Assembly: GCA_965644295.1 (NCBI GenBank) | Contig: CBFFRP010000065.1 | Coordinates: forward strand, 62,001-126,000 | Length of the DNA stretch: 64,000 bases | Source of the DNA: Paraphysomonas bandaiensis | Lineage: Eukaryota > Chrysophyceae | Direction: 5' to 3' | Program-made: the position numbers and the translations under genes | In this document: positions 1 to 10,035 of the stretch, piece after piece | Numbering within the stretch: the first letter of the stretch is position 1 | Layout: the number at the start of each line of letters is the position of its first letter | The notes under the pieces: model-generated | What the model was told of the DNA's origin: nothing | What the model saw: the letters and a program-made list of their open reading frames with translations, nothing else | Database searches by the model: none

Positions 1-249
1 ATATCGTAGTGTTGGTGTTGTACGTAGGATTTTGCTGCTGCTCCTGTCCTGTCGCACTGGACTTGTGCTTGTGTATGGTATATGGCACTGTACTCTATAT
101 ACAGTAAAACTATCAAGAGGATTGAGTTGGTTATTAAGCACTGCGTGTCTATCCTGTCAGGGAGTATTGTCAAAACACATAGCAGAACAGGATCGATTCA
201 GTGAAACAGACTCCGTAATCATCACTCTCCATATTCTGTACCATCACCA

Positions 250-678
250 ATGAGTCTTTCAAATGAAAGCATCATTAAACCAAGCCGGCCACACTCTTTC
301 AAAGTTGCTATTCCAGTAACACCCCAGTGGAAAATTGATGCCATTGCCAGGTTAGTTATCATATCTATTAACCAGCACCGAGATAACGATATATTTAGAT
401 ATAAAGCCAAGCAAAATTTGAAAAAACGAGGGCATGGAGCTATAGTGGGTAGGCCGTGCAATGAGTTATTTCCTAAGGCAGACAAAAAATTGAAAATTGA
501 TGCTGTGAACCAAGGATGTGTTGTAAGTAGCCCCCTTCTATATGAACTAAAACGTATTCTCAACTTAATTTCACAGGATATTACAGTCGAGATTAAGAAT
601 CTGAATAATGCCCGGTGTTTACTGATCTGGCTATTGAAGAAGTCGACCTTGTATGAAACAAATCTAAACCATGCTTAA
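250..678 (+). CDS. Hypothetical protein, two exons
   Basis: I do not recognise this protein. The frame is open from ATG 250 to TAA 676-678. A consensus donor (GTAAGT) at 523 and an acceptor (TTTCACAG) ending at 576 define a likely 54-nt intron. Exons would be 250-522 and 577-678, giving about 124 residues. The intron length is a multiple of three, so the unspliced frame is also open. The product looks soluble, basic and Lys/Asn-rich, with no signal peptide or membrane segment. An upstream exon is possible, because the window starts only 249 bases before. Splice signals matching those of the better supported genes are the main reason for listing it; it could also be the 3' part of a longer gene. 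Confidence 0.4.
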   Translation: MSLSNESIIKPSRPHSFKVAIPVTPQWKIDAIARLVIISINQHRDNDIFRYKAKQNLKKRGHGAIVGRPCNELFPKADKKLKIDAVNQGCVVSSPLLYELKRILNLISQDITVEIKNLNNARCLLIWLLKKSTLYETNLNHA

Positions 679-1898
679 TGTCGAAATCTATCAATTCGTG
701 TTTTGCCACCACTTTGTAAATTATTTTCGCACCATTCATAATTTATTTCACTCTGAATTGTCTGATTTATATGCGTTGTTGACGTCGTTGTTGCGTGCTC
801 TACATGAAGTGCAAATGAGTCCGTTAGCTACTAATATATTTATTTTAATGGCCACTGCCTATTATGATCTAATACTTACGCACGCTATACTACCACCTAA
901 TGACTTCTAAGTATAAATGTAGTATAAGTTTTAATAGTACACTAAATATTAAATATCACAGATAGGAAACGGGTGAAACATCAACTTGTTAGCTTTACAT
1001 GAACGGAATATTAAAATAAAGGTTTCAACAAATTACCAACAAGAATATAATGTACAACGTATGAAGTATGTCCTGTATAGGTACATGTCGGAATGGTATA
1101 GTTGCAATATAAGTAATGTTCAAAGTTCAAAGTACTTTTAATATCTTACACATCATATCGTTTGCGACGAAGAATATTAAATACTGATACACTGAATCAG
1201 ATAGAAGCACGACATTCAAACTCCGTTTATTCTTTGTAGGCTGATTGTTCTGATATTCATATTAGCAAACGTGAAGTAGTATACATTTACAGCCAAGGCA
1301 TAGTGCGATTTCTGAGAAGTGTTTACTGTAATAGAATATACATAAGCATGCGACGTAAAAAAAGCTGGAGGTTTATAATATATAGTAACCAGAATAATAT
1401 CAATACACTCAATACCTCAAATATGTCTTGCTTTTATGAATCCCATCCGTGGCCTCAAACAGAGGCAGGGATATTTATGACATTGGCTTTAATACAGTAA
1501 CATGTAGCGTTCTATTTCTCCACACTATGCCCGCAAAACCATCTCAGTGCGACTGAAAAGAGTGATACTTACAACCGTCTTATCTAACCAGGTCCAATGT
1601 ACAATTGATTCCAACAGTACTGCTCTCAAATGCAGTTGCTTCGGGTACTGTCATTCATAAGATACTCCATACAATATCATTCGAAACAAAGATGAGTGTT
1701 TCTTGTGGGCTCATAGATCTCTTCTATGTCTTTGAAATGATTCATGTGGTAGATAACTAGATTTAGTAATGTATCATCTGCATATGATGGAGAGGGCAGT
1801 GAAGGATATGAGTGTGTACACACAGATCTGCATCATCTCACAGTACAGAGTACTCTACGAGTACAGAAGTGTGTAATAGTACAGATATACAATTCAGC

Positions 1899-1970
1899 AG
1901 TACATGAGTACATGAGTACAGGAGTACATGAGTACATTCCAGCGATGTCATAACATACATACATACATAT
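1899..1970. repeat. Short tandem repeats (AGTACATG-type, then CATA)
   Basis: Four near-copies of an AGTACATG/AGTACAGG unit occur at 1899-1935, followed by a (CATA)n run at about 1954-1970. This low-complexity tract lies just upstream of the dynactin gene. No coding potential is visible from 679 to about 2035, apart from short unsupported reading frames. Confidence 0.7.
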
Positions 1971-2035
1971 CAACCATCACAATGCCTATCCCTCAATCCC
2001 TATAGAAACACTCCTTCACAATCCCCCCTATCAAC

Positions 2036-2697
2036 ATGCATACACCCCTGATAGAGTTCGACCCTGATACCTTCATACTCACCCCCACAGGTGTTAAAGT
2101 AAGCCGCAATGCTCTCATGTGTACACCACAAAATGTTGAGATGCCAGGAGGAAAAGTAAGAGAATACAGCTGTGTATTGAGGATATACATGTGTCTTATA
2201 TGGTCTATATAGAGTATTATTATGCCACATGCGATCATTAGAGGAGACTTCGCTCATATCAGTATACAGAGGTATGTATATATAGATGAGATTATAGGCG
2301 ATGAACTCAGCTGATGAGGTGATGCAGGTACTGCTTCATTGGAGAAAACACAGTTATAAGACCATCTTATTCGATGACAGAAACATTTAAATTTATTCCG
2401 ATGTACATTGGAAAATATACTTATATCGGTAACGACTGTGTAGTTGAGTCGGCCAGTATAGGTCAGGGGTGTACGGTTGGGAATAACTGTATTCTTTCAC
2501 AGCGAACAATACTGAAAGACTATGTTACTGTTGAGGACAACACAGTCGTACCACCCGATATGGTAGTTCCGCCATTTGCTATTATATCCGGTTGCCCTGC
2601 TAGAATTGTTGGAGAATCACCTGAAAGTACATCTACTTGCGCTCAAATTGAGGCAAAAAATAGATTTAAAATGTTTAAAGCACGATCAAAATCGTAG
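2036..2697 (+). CDS. DCTN5: Dynactin subunit 5 (p25)
   Basis: This is a subunit of the pointed-end complex of dynactin, the adaptor that links cytoplasmic dynein to cargo. Exons are 2036-2155, 2213-2271 and 2328-2697, joined by introns with GTAAGA...ATATAG and GTATGT...ATGCAG signals. They encode 182 residues, the same length as the human protein as I remember it. The C-terminal exon carries left-handed beta-helix hexapeptide repeats (IGNDCVV, IGQGCTV, VGNNCIL) and the family ending with VVPPF and SGCPA motifs. The N-terminal exons supply the VKVSRNALMC and IIRGDF segments typical of p25. The start was chosen as the first ATG in frame. Its presence implies dynein/dynactin transport in this organism. 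Confidence 0.93.
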
Positions 2698-4360
2698 CAC
2701 ATCAGCTAGTTTTTTGTGCTTGTTACGTCATCATTCGTGATTAGGGTTAGACGCTGGATTTATTTATTAATTTCGTATATTTGATGTAATAGAATAGGAT
2801 GTTCTTTGGATGAGACGTAGTATGAAATTCCTCGCCGCTGACACACGTAGAAACTACAAAGTAGAGATTGCCCCATTCTGAGAGCGTACCCTAGTGAAGT
2901 GTTAGTGTTGACTAAGCTAAGTAACGTATAGATTATTAATAAAAATCTCAGCGTATTCTTTGTGTGTCGGCACCAAGAAAACGCTAGCTAGATCTACACT
3001 ATACTTGCATAGCCTATATGAGATTACGAGAAACCCCGCGCATTCTAGGGGAGGGAGGGGGGCGGCCAATGTCACACTAGACCTATACTGAGTCATGCAT
3101 GGTCACGAGAATCCCCGCGTAATCTTTGTTAGATGGGAAGGTACACATGGTCCTACGTCCTACTAGAATCTGCGCGAAAGTCATGCATATAGTTATGCAT
3201 ATAGTTATGAGAAATCCCGCGTAATCTAACCAAAGAAGGTTAACACAGGTGGAGGGGACTACAGAATGTGCGCGTGATCTATGTGGTCAGCTACGTTGGT
3301 ACACGGGTGGGTGGGTAGTAGAATCAGTGCAATATCTCGGTGTTTTAGGTGGGGCACCAGCCAGCCTACACTGTGGCCACGCCCTCGGAATGGGGCAGAG
3401 ATGTCTGCATTTCTACTATGGTATTTAAGTTTGTGATTTAGTCGTGGCTATCAGTCACATCAACGCATCAGACTTCGATAATAGGTGGTCACAACTCTTT
3501 TAATCTACTGAGGGAAAGAAGTTGTAATAGATTGGGAAATATTATACAACTACGCTGTATTCAAATTGATCTTAAAATTGTTTGGTAGCATACAATGCTT
3601 AAGTATCAGCTATAGACTTTCAAGAAAATATTGCAATTATTTAGCCAGAACCTTCGCATAACGTTCTCTCCGTTGTATCTGTTTATTTTTCATATATTCA
3701 CATACCATGAATACCTTACATAGTCATATACTGATATTGGAACTACTTTCTTCGAAGCCAAATGCGTTGTTATATTTGCTTGGCGTTTGCTTTCTCTTTA
3801 AAAAAACTTCATGAGCTTAGAAGTGACACATAGTATATGATGATAACATAAGAAGGCAGAATTGAAGAAGTTTGTCGTCCAGTCGACTTTACGGCTATCA
3901 AAAGGATTTCCTGCTACAGATCAAACTAAACACTGTTGAAAGATATTCACCAAATGTGTTGAGACATACATGTTGAGTTGACATGGATCATGACTAAAAC
4001 TTATGGGAATGATCATAAACCAGCCCAAATTAGTGAACCAAGTTAGAATTAAATCGTAAGCCCAGTCGGCGTCAACACATATAGGCATATCAAATATGCC
4101 ACCACAAAAATGTACCTCTATTCAAATAGAACCGCTTACATATTGCAGCAGGACAACGTCTTATATAAGTTCTATTAAGCAGTATTGCAACCTATACCCT
4201 CAACAAATTCGGGCTCGCACCTTTTCGTGGTGTTCTGGGGTATAAGTACCGGAGATATTTCTCCGGGAAACTAACGTGAGCCACATATATAGTCAGCAGA
4301 TATTGTTCTGCTCACTCATAGCCACATGCTTGTATGGTACAAGGGACACTAATATGAGTG
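2698..4360. other. Intergenic region with a recurring CG-rich motif
   Basis: No gene is visible. A motif close to GAGAAAYCCCGCGTAATCT recurs at about 3022-3045, 3101-3125 and 3203-3227. Looser versions (AGAATnnGCGCG) occur near 3158-3181 and 3259-3280. The copies are 79 and 102 bases apart, often next to CATGCAT, and stand out as CpG-rich in AT-rich DNA. The rest of the stretch shows only short random reading frames. Confidence 0.5.
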
Positions 4361-4365
4361 TTACT

Positions 4366-4658
4366 TAACAGAAGTTGACATTATTTGCTAAGGTTTACTA
4401 TTCTCAACTGATAAGATGAAATTATAAACATTACATGATAAAGAACCTAAGTTGTGTTCGATGTGTTCAACATCATTCATTTACTACTATAGTGTACAAA
4501 CCACACACTCAGTGATCGTATCCTGTATAGTCATCCACTTCTACTTCAGTTTCATACTACACAATATAATGTACTAATTACATATATATCTTTCGATCCT
4601 TGCATCTCACATAATACTGCACTCAATTGCAAGTATATAGAATCTTCAGATCTCAACA
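4366..4658 (-). repeat. 3' LTR of the copia element
   Basis: This 293-bp direct repeat matches 9367-9659 at all but one position I found. On the element's strand it begins TGTTGAGATC and ends CTTCTGTTA. It therefore has TG...TA ends rather than the usual TG...CA, but the terminal TGTTGA/TCTGTTA resemblance to an inverted repeat is kept. Confidence 0.93.
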
Positions 4659-4667
4659 CTCCCCCTC
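4659..4667 (-). other. Polypurine tract
   Basis: On the minus strand the sequence GAGGGGGAG lies immediately before the 3' LTR (TGTTGAG...). This is the expected position of the plus-strand DNA primer of an LTR retrotransposon. Confidence 0.8.
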
Positions 4668-4781
4668 AATTGAGTGTTGTACTATGACGCCTCCCAGCTA
4701 TTGAATGCCTGAGATAAAAAATTCTTGACAGTAAAATAGACTCATCTCTAAGTCTAAACCTCTGTCTAAAAAACTCAGTCC

Positions 4782-6815
4782 CTACTTGCGTCTTCTTTTA
4801 TCCCTTGGTCCCTCATTAATCACTTCAGTGGAACTCTTAACTTTCTCTCCAAGATTTCTCTTTCTCTGCTCCATATATGATAAACCAACCAATGACTTTG
4901 TATAAATATCTGCTGCTTGTTGCGATGTATGCACATGCACTAACTTAATCGTATTGAACTGATTGGGATCCACGTGCTCTCTCACCATGTGATACTTAAT
5001 CTCAATGTGCTTCGACTTCTTGTGAAACACTGGGTTTTCGGCCAAATCCTGGGCACTCTGACTGTCGATGAAGAATGGTGTGGGTTTGATGAGCCTCAAC
5101 TTAATCTCACCCGTCACCCCCCGAACCCATAGCACTTCTTGGAGACCCGAGTAAATACACTGATACTCAGACTGCATGCTTGACGTTGCCACTGTCGTCT
5201 GCAGTTTGGACTGCCAGACTATAGGCCCTCCCGCTGCAAACCCAACGTACCCCGACGTGGACTTCCTGGAGAGCTGGTCTCCCGCCCAATCCGCGTCAGT
5301 AAACATATGGAAGTCGAACCGTCTACTCCCATATTGAATCCCTTTGTCAATAGAACCACGAATATATTGCCATACGTGTGTTAGTAGCTTGCATACTTCA
5401 ATATTCACCTTATTACTGAACCGAGACAGTACTCCCACTGCATAGGCAATATCCGGCCTCGTGTTCATCGATAGATATAGTAATGCACCTATCAGCGGCC
5501 GATATGGGAAGTTATCTACTATAAGCTGTTCCTCCTCGGTATGCTCATGCCGCGCCCCTTTTGCCACTAAATCCATTGCTTCCGCCGGTAGAGGACTCTT
5601 CCGTACCTTTCGCGGTGACCCAAGATACTTTTCAAACTTTTCTAAGATCTTAGCCGCATATACTGATTGGTCAAGACGAATATACTCTGGCGTTCTTGTG
5701 ACTCGAACATTCAGAAAATGTTCCATCTCGCCCATATCCTTCATATCAAACCGGGCACACAGTTGAGCTTTAATATCCTTCACTATGTTGACATCACGAC
5801 CTAACACTAGGATATCATCCACATATATCGTTAATAATATCAATTCATCGCCCTTATACTGATAATACAAACACGGGTCTAATACACATGGTTTAAAATG
5901 CATAGATCGTATGAATTTATCCAATGTTTTCCACCACGACCGCGGGGAACTCCGAAGCCCGTATAACGACTTCTTCAACTTAAAGCAGTACCCCTCAGGC
6001 AGCTGAAAGTCCGGAGTTGCCTTCATATATACATCCCCCTCTATATCTGCATATAGAAATGCGTTAGACACATCCAGTTGATGAATTACCATGTTCATCA
6101 CGAAAGCTATGGCGATTAACAGTCGCACTGTTACCCCCTTAACAACGGGTGCGAAATGGTTCGCCCAACCACTCGACTGCTGTCCACAACCGATTGCTAC
6201 AAGACGAGCCTTATATCGGCGGACCTCTCCCTCCTTATCGTACTTCTTTCCATAGACGTACTTGGAGTGCAGTGGGACGACTCCGTCCGGTATACGAGTC
6301 ACCTCCATGGTATCTCGCTTCGCCAAACCCTCTCGCTCTACACGGCGAGCTCGTCTCCACTCCCTGTGCTCGGCACTCTCCAAGGACTCACGATGTGTCT
6401 GAGGCACTGTCGACTCTTCCGCTGACATCCACACTGAGTCTGCCTCCTGTAAAAGGTCACTCACATCACTCTCATCACTCAAATGATGGATTTGTCCTAA
6501 CACCGACACATTCGTTACCGTCCTTGGAGTTCTTGCGCGTTTGCCGTGCGGATGATTCTCGGCAGGGGTCCCTTCCCCCGAAGGTAATGCTGAGTCAGCC
6601 TGGGGCTGCACCTGCCCACTTTCCGACTGCTGTGGCACCACTCCGCTGATACCGCCGTCACGGTTGTCAGTAACTCTGGCCCTAACCACCCTCTGCGCAA
6701 GATCCTCTGTCATCTTCTTGATGTCAGCAATATGAATAGGAGTTTTATCCTCCACTTGAACCTGGTTACCAGTAACCAACGACCGGTATCCCACAATAAG
6801 TCCCTTCCTTATCAC
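4782..6815 (-). CDS. Copia pol: reverse transcriptase and RNase H
   Basis: This open frame of about 677 residues is the second half of the copia polyprotein. A polar linker precedes a copia-type reverse transcriptase with the NAFLYADIEGDVYM block, KKSLYGLRSSPRSW and the catalytic YVDD box. RNase H follows, with FTDADWAGD, RKSTSGY and the SEYQ block, and then a copia-type tail with KHIEIKYH. The first codon in this frame after the preceding stop is a GTG overlapping the end of the upstream frame. No in-frame ATG lies near it, so independent initiation is doubtful. It is probably expressed only through a frameshift, or is cut off by an indel. Confidence 0.9.
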   Translation of the reverse strand: MIRKGLIVGYRSLVTGNQVQVEDKTPIHIADIKKMTEDLAQRVVRARVTDNRDGGISGVVPQQSESGQVQPQADSALPSGEGTPAENHPHGKRARTPRTVTNVSVLGQIHHLSDESDVSDLLQEADSVWMSAEESTVPQTHRESLESAEHREWRRARRVEREGLAKRDTMEVTRIPDGVVPLHSKYVYGKKYDKEGEVRRYKARLVAIGCGQQSSGWANHFAPVVKGVTVRLLIAIAFVMNMVIHQLDVSNAFLYADIEGDVYMKATPDFQLPEGYCFKLKKSLYGLRSSPRSWWKTLDKFIRSMHFKPCVLDPCLYYQYKGDELILLTIYVDDILVLGRDVNIVKDIKAQLCARFDMKDMGEMEHFLNVRVTRTPEYIRLDQSVYAAKILEKFEKYLGSPRKVRKSPLPAEAMDLVAKGARHEHTEEEQLIVDNFPYRPLIGALLYLSMNTRPDIAYAVGVLSRFSNKVNIEVCKLLTHVWQYIRGSIDKGIQYGSRRFDFHMFTDADWAGDQLSRKSTSGYVGFAAGGPIVWQSKLQTTVATSSMQSEYQCIYSGLQEVLWVRGVTGEIKLRLIKPTPFFIDSQSAQDLAENPVFHKKSKHIEIKYHMVREHVDPNQFNTIKLVHVHTSQQAADIYTKSLVGLSYMEQRKRNLGEKVKSSTEVINEGPRDKRRRK

Positions 6816-9382
6816 ACCACTCTGTTAGTCTTGTATAGCAGACCACCATCCTCATGGTGCTTTCCGATAAGATACTCAAACTCACCCGGTTGACGAGCCT
6901 CGGGATCTATAGCCACTTGAGCCTCCTCCAGCTCTCTATAATAATCCTGAGACCTCTCAGGTACCGATTCATCAAATAATACATGTACAGAGTGTACTAC
7001 GGTGTCCCCCACTAGCACCTTGTATCCTTTTCGATCAGCTGGATACCCTATGAAATAACCTGTCATTGCTTTGTCCTCCCAGTCCTTCCTCCTGTCGGCC
7101 TTGGGTGTTAGCACATATGCTTTGCACCCCCATTTCCGTAGCCACGATAGGCTGGGAACGCTCCCCCCTGGGACACACTCATATGGAGACATCCATCCTT
7201 GCCACGTCCGAGTTGGCATTCGTCGCACAATGTAACATGCAGTTTGATAAGCATCAAACCAGAACGACTTTGGAAGTCCAGATGCCGTCAACATCGTCAG
7301 TGTCATCTCCCCAATTGTTCGGAATTTCCTCTCAGACACCGCGTTGAGCTCTGGCGTGTCTCGTGTTGTATGTGACACCCGAGTCCCATATCGCTGCAAC
7401 AGATACTCTCTTATCTGCTGACTAATAAGTTCGGATCCTCCATCGGCATGATACTCCACTATACGGTTCCACCCCTCGTACTTCACTAAGTGGACCTCGC
7501 ACAAGTGTCGTAGACATTTGAACACCTCCTCTCCGCTTCGAGTCCTCAATCCATATTCCCATATCATCTTTGTTGCTAAGTCCGTAAATAGGAGCACGTA
7601 CTTATACCCTTGTCTGGATTCACAATTGAGGTAGACTGAGATGTCCGCTGTCACTCGTTCCAGAAACCTGACTGCGCTTAGCTCTTCGTTGTCCCGTGAT
7701 TTGAACGAATGCCTGGTTATCTTCGCCTTGGCACACCATTTACACAGGGGTTTCTTGCAACTCTTCTCCTTTGCCTTCGAAAGGTGATGTCGTTGTAGTC
7801 CTGATCCTCTGAATAACATGTGTCGGTGAGCTTCTAATAACTTCGATTTCGAGACATGTCCAGTACGCTCATGTAAGCGATCCAACGCATCTTGTCCTGT
7901 ATTATCCGACAAATTTACCTCCTCCATCTGATTGCACATAGACACATTTGGCAGATTTAACACCTCCATCAAGTCCACATACGGCATTCCTCCATGCTCA
8001 TCGTACTCTCCAGTCAACACCTCGTTTCCAGAGTCCAATTCCACGATTTTAGGCTTTCGAAGCAGTTGTAATCCGTATCCCATTGATCTCAGCATTCCTC
8101 CTGACACAATGTTCTTCACCGCTTCTTCACTAACTCTGATGTCTCTCCATTCCCCGAATGTACCAGCCCCCTGTGTCTCCAATTGAGAACCCTTTCTAGT
8201 TAGTTGGATTGCCCCAAACTCAGGAGTAAATGACTCCAGTGCAATTTTATCCTTTACTATAAACAGTCTTTTACTTGCACAACTGTCCAGATATACACGA
8301 GGTTCTTCCGACGTATCCACCGATAGCAAAACCTCTTCTCCAAACATATTCGCTTCATCATCCGACGACTCTCCGTCGTTGACGTATTTCTTCCATTCTG
8401 TCTCGAATTTCCTGTTCGATTTTCGAGGATTCTCATTATCCGGGTTTTTTATGTTCTTCCGTTTTTTCGACTTGCACTGTCGGGCTTTATGACTAAAATC
8501 TCCACAGATATGACAACCAGTATAATCCTTTGATCCTGGCTGCTGCACACTCTTCGAAGCCTTTTCCTTTGTCTTCCCTTTTCTTTTGAACTTGTCCATT
8601 TTTCTTTGTCGTTCCTTAGCATAACAATTCGCTGCTACATGTCCCTTCTTCCGACAAAATGAACAAACCACTGGCTCCTTCGACGCCGTAAAATTGATCT
8701 CTTCAGATTTGTCTCCCTTTAGTTTCTTCAGCTGCGTCATAGCCTCGTCATACTCTTCACAAGCCTCTTTCACCGAATCAAATGTAGTTGTTGCTTTAGG
8801 CATCATCGCTACCGACATCCATAAATCATGTAATTCCTCTATCTGCAGCGCTGCTTTTATCTTTGCTAATTTACTTGCCTCTGTCTGCGGTTGTCCCAAT
8901 TTTATGAGCTTCTGGATTATACCGTTCAGTCGATCTACCCCAACAGACACCTTTTCCCCCGGCCTTATTTTGAACGAATGGTATTCTGCCGTAGTCTTCT
9001 CCAATACAGTCCCAATCTCGCCTCTGAACCTATCAACCAGTGTCTGAAGGAGCTCACTGGATAACACCTCCTTAGCAGGATCATCAGCAGGTAAAATTGC
9101 CTTCCCCTCCAAATATTGATTGGCTACCTCCAACACATCAGGGTCATGCTCGCAAGCCTCCCAAATAGTACTAACACAGGTATCATTACGCTCTCTCCAT
9201 GACTCTAAATTCCTTCCTCCGGCTGGCGGGTCCTCCAAGCCAAGATGGTTTCGGTTTTTCTTCATTAGATGCATCTTGATTTTTCTCGCTGAATAGTCTG
9301 CTTGGTTCTTGTCAAACCGTAGCTTCTTGTCATCTTCCCCATCCCTACAACTACCATCCGCTACCATAACAGAAGTTGACAT
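6812..9382 (-). CDS. Copia gag, protease and integrase
   Basis: About 856 residues. It has a copia-type Gag N-terminal region, then two CCHC zinc knuckles (CSFCRKKGHVAANC and CHICGDFSHKARQC). The protease motif is YLDSCAS, where LDSGAS is more usual. Next comes an HHCC pre-integrase domain (LHERTGH...CKWC) and a DDE integrase core with TADIS, HADGGSE and the RKFRTIGEM segment. The frame stops with TGA just after the integrase C-terminal part, exactly where copia polyproteins normally continue into reverse transcriptase. The first ATG (9382-9380) lies inside the 5' LTR, and a second ATG (9367-9365) straddles the LTR/primer-binding-site junction, so coding starts with essentially no leader, as in yeast Ty1. 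Confidence 0.9.
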   Translation of the reverse strand: MSTSVMVADGSCRDGEDDKKLRFDKNQADYSARKIKMHLMKKNRNHLGLEDPPAGGRNLESWRERNDTCVSTIWEACEHDPDVLEVANQYLEGKAILPADDPAKEVLSSELLQTLVDRFRGEIGTVLEKTTAEYHSFKIRPGEKVSVGVDRLNGIIQKLIKLGQPQTEASKLAKIKAALQIEELHDLWMSVAMMPKATTTFDSVKEACEEYDEAMTQLKKLKGDKSEEINFTASKEPVVCSFCRKKGHVAANCYAKERQRKMDKFKRKGKTKEKASKSVQQPGSKDYTGCHICGDFSHKARQCKSKKRKNIKNPDNENPRKSNRKFETEWKKYVNDGESSDDEANMFGEEVLLSVDTSEEPRVYLDSCASKRLFIVKDKIALESFTPEFGAIQLTRKGSQLETQGAGTFGEWRDIRVSEEAVKNIVSGGMLRSMGYGLQLLRKPKIVELDSGNEVLTGEYDEHGGMPYVDLMEVLNLPNVSMCNQMEEVNLSDNTGQDALDRLHERTGHVSKSKLLEAHRHMLFRGSGLQRHHLSKAKEKSCKKPLCKWCAKAKITRHSFKSRDNEELSAVRFLERVTADISVYLNCESRQGYKYVLLFTDLATKMIWEYGLRTRSGEEVFKCLRHLCEVHLVKYEGWNRIVEYHADGGSELISQQIREYLLQRYGTRVSHTTRDTPELNAVSERKFRTIGEMTLTMLTASGLPKSFWFDAYQTACYIVRRMPTRTWQGWMSPYECVPGGSVPSLSWLRKWGCKAYVLTPKADRRKDWEDKAMTGYFIGYPADRKGYKVLVGDTVVHSVHVLFDESVPERSQDYYRELEEAQVAIDPEARQPGEFEYLIGKHHEDGGLLYKTNRVV
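9354..9366 (-). other. Primer-binding site
   Basis: Directly adjoining the 5' LTR, the minus strand reads TGGTAGCGGATGG. TGGTA complements the ...UACCA 3' end of many initiator tRNA-Met molecules, the usual primer of Ty1/copia elements. The site lies inside the gag reading frame. Confidence 0.7.
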
Positions 9383-9659
9383 TATTTGCTAAGGTTTACT
9401 ATTCTCAACTGATAAGATGAAATTATAAACATTACATGATAAAGAACCTAAGTTGTGTTCGATGTGTTCAACACCATTCATTTACTACTATAGTGTACAA
9501 ACCACACACTCAGTGATCGTATCCTGTATAGTCATCCACTTCTACTTCAGTTTCATACTACACAATATAATGTACTAATTACATATATATCTTTCGATCC
9601 TTGCATCTCACATAATACTGCACTCAATTGCAAGTATATAGAATCTTCAGATCTCAACA
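9367..9659 (-). repeat. 5' LTR of the copia element
   Basis: Partner of the LTR at 4366-4658 (293 bp, one difference found). It contains the first ATG of the gag frame at 9382-9380 and is followed by the target duplication TTACT at 9660-9664. Confidence 0.93.
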
Positions 9660-9664
9660 TTACT

Positions 9665-9869
9665 TGGTGTAGATGTCTTTGGGTCTGACGAATGGACAGG
9701 CATTCGGGAATGGGCCCACCTCAAGAGCATCCGTGATATTGGACTGCCTGCTGAAGTCAAATATCTGGGCTGTTCACCTTGAGGACTCAAAAATCCTGAA
9801 GTTTGCAAATGTAAGGTATATCAACATTTTTTTGCTTAATGCCTTTGCTTTGAGTGATAGAGCAAAGGT
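9665..9869 (+). pseudogene. Possible exon or gene fragment beside the insertion
   Basis: The plus frame starting near 9669 reads a protein-like, Trp-containing stretch (DVFGSDEWTGIREW, then GLPAEVKYLGC) before a TGA. This sequence directly adjoins the retrotransposon target duplication. I do not recognise the family. It may be part of an exon or a decayed gene fragment that the element landed next to. No convincing continuation was found on the left side of the element. Confidence 0.25.
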
Positions 9870-10035
9870 GGTTGCACCTCGGTGCTTGCGGTGAAGCACA
9901 AGCAGCTTTCGTAGCGTTAAAAAGTAGAGTATCAAAGGTAAGCACTAGTTAGTTAAATTGTTTCGCTACATTAGTTCGGAGTCTTATACATCTATTGCTA
10001 ATAATCAGGCATTCACTACTAATTACAACATATCA
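9870..10035 (+). repeat. Dispersed repeat, copy 1
   Basis: About 165 bp are clearly related to 43143-43300. Shared blocks include GGTGCTTGCGGTGA, ACAAGCAGCTTTC, AAGCACTAGTTAGTTAAA, CTATTGCTAATAAT and ATTCACTACTA. A third, shorter relative lies at 39703-39742. The start can form a hairpin (GTGCTT/AAGCAC). It is not a recognised element class. Confidence 0.65.

Larger units (their letters stand above)
4361..9664 (-). mobile_element. Ty1/copia LTR retrotransposon, nearly intact
   Basis: A complete LTR element occupies 4366-9659, flanked by a 5-bp target duplication TTACT (4361-4365 and 9660-9664). The two 293-bp LTRs differ at one position that I can find: T near 4472 versus C near 9473. The element reads on the minus strand in the order gag, protease, integrase, reverse transcriptase, RNase H, which is diagnostic of copia. 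The primer-binding site abuts the 5' LTR and a polypurine tract abuts the 3' LTR. The coding region is split into two frames at about 6812-6815, so the element is either frame-broken or uses recoding. Near-identical LTRs indicate recent insertion. Confidence 0.95.

Noticed and set aside
671-910. 79-codon plus frame overlapping the end of the first hypothetical gene
   Set aside because: It overlaps that gene's stop region and has no recognisable features; more likely 3' untranslated sequence.
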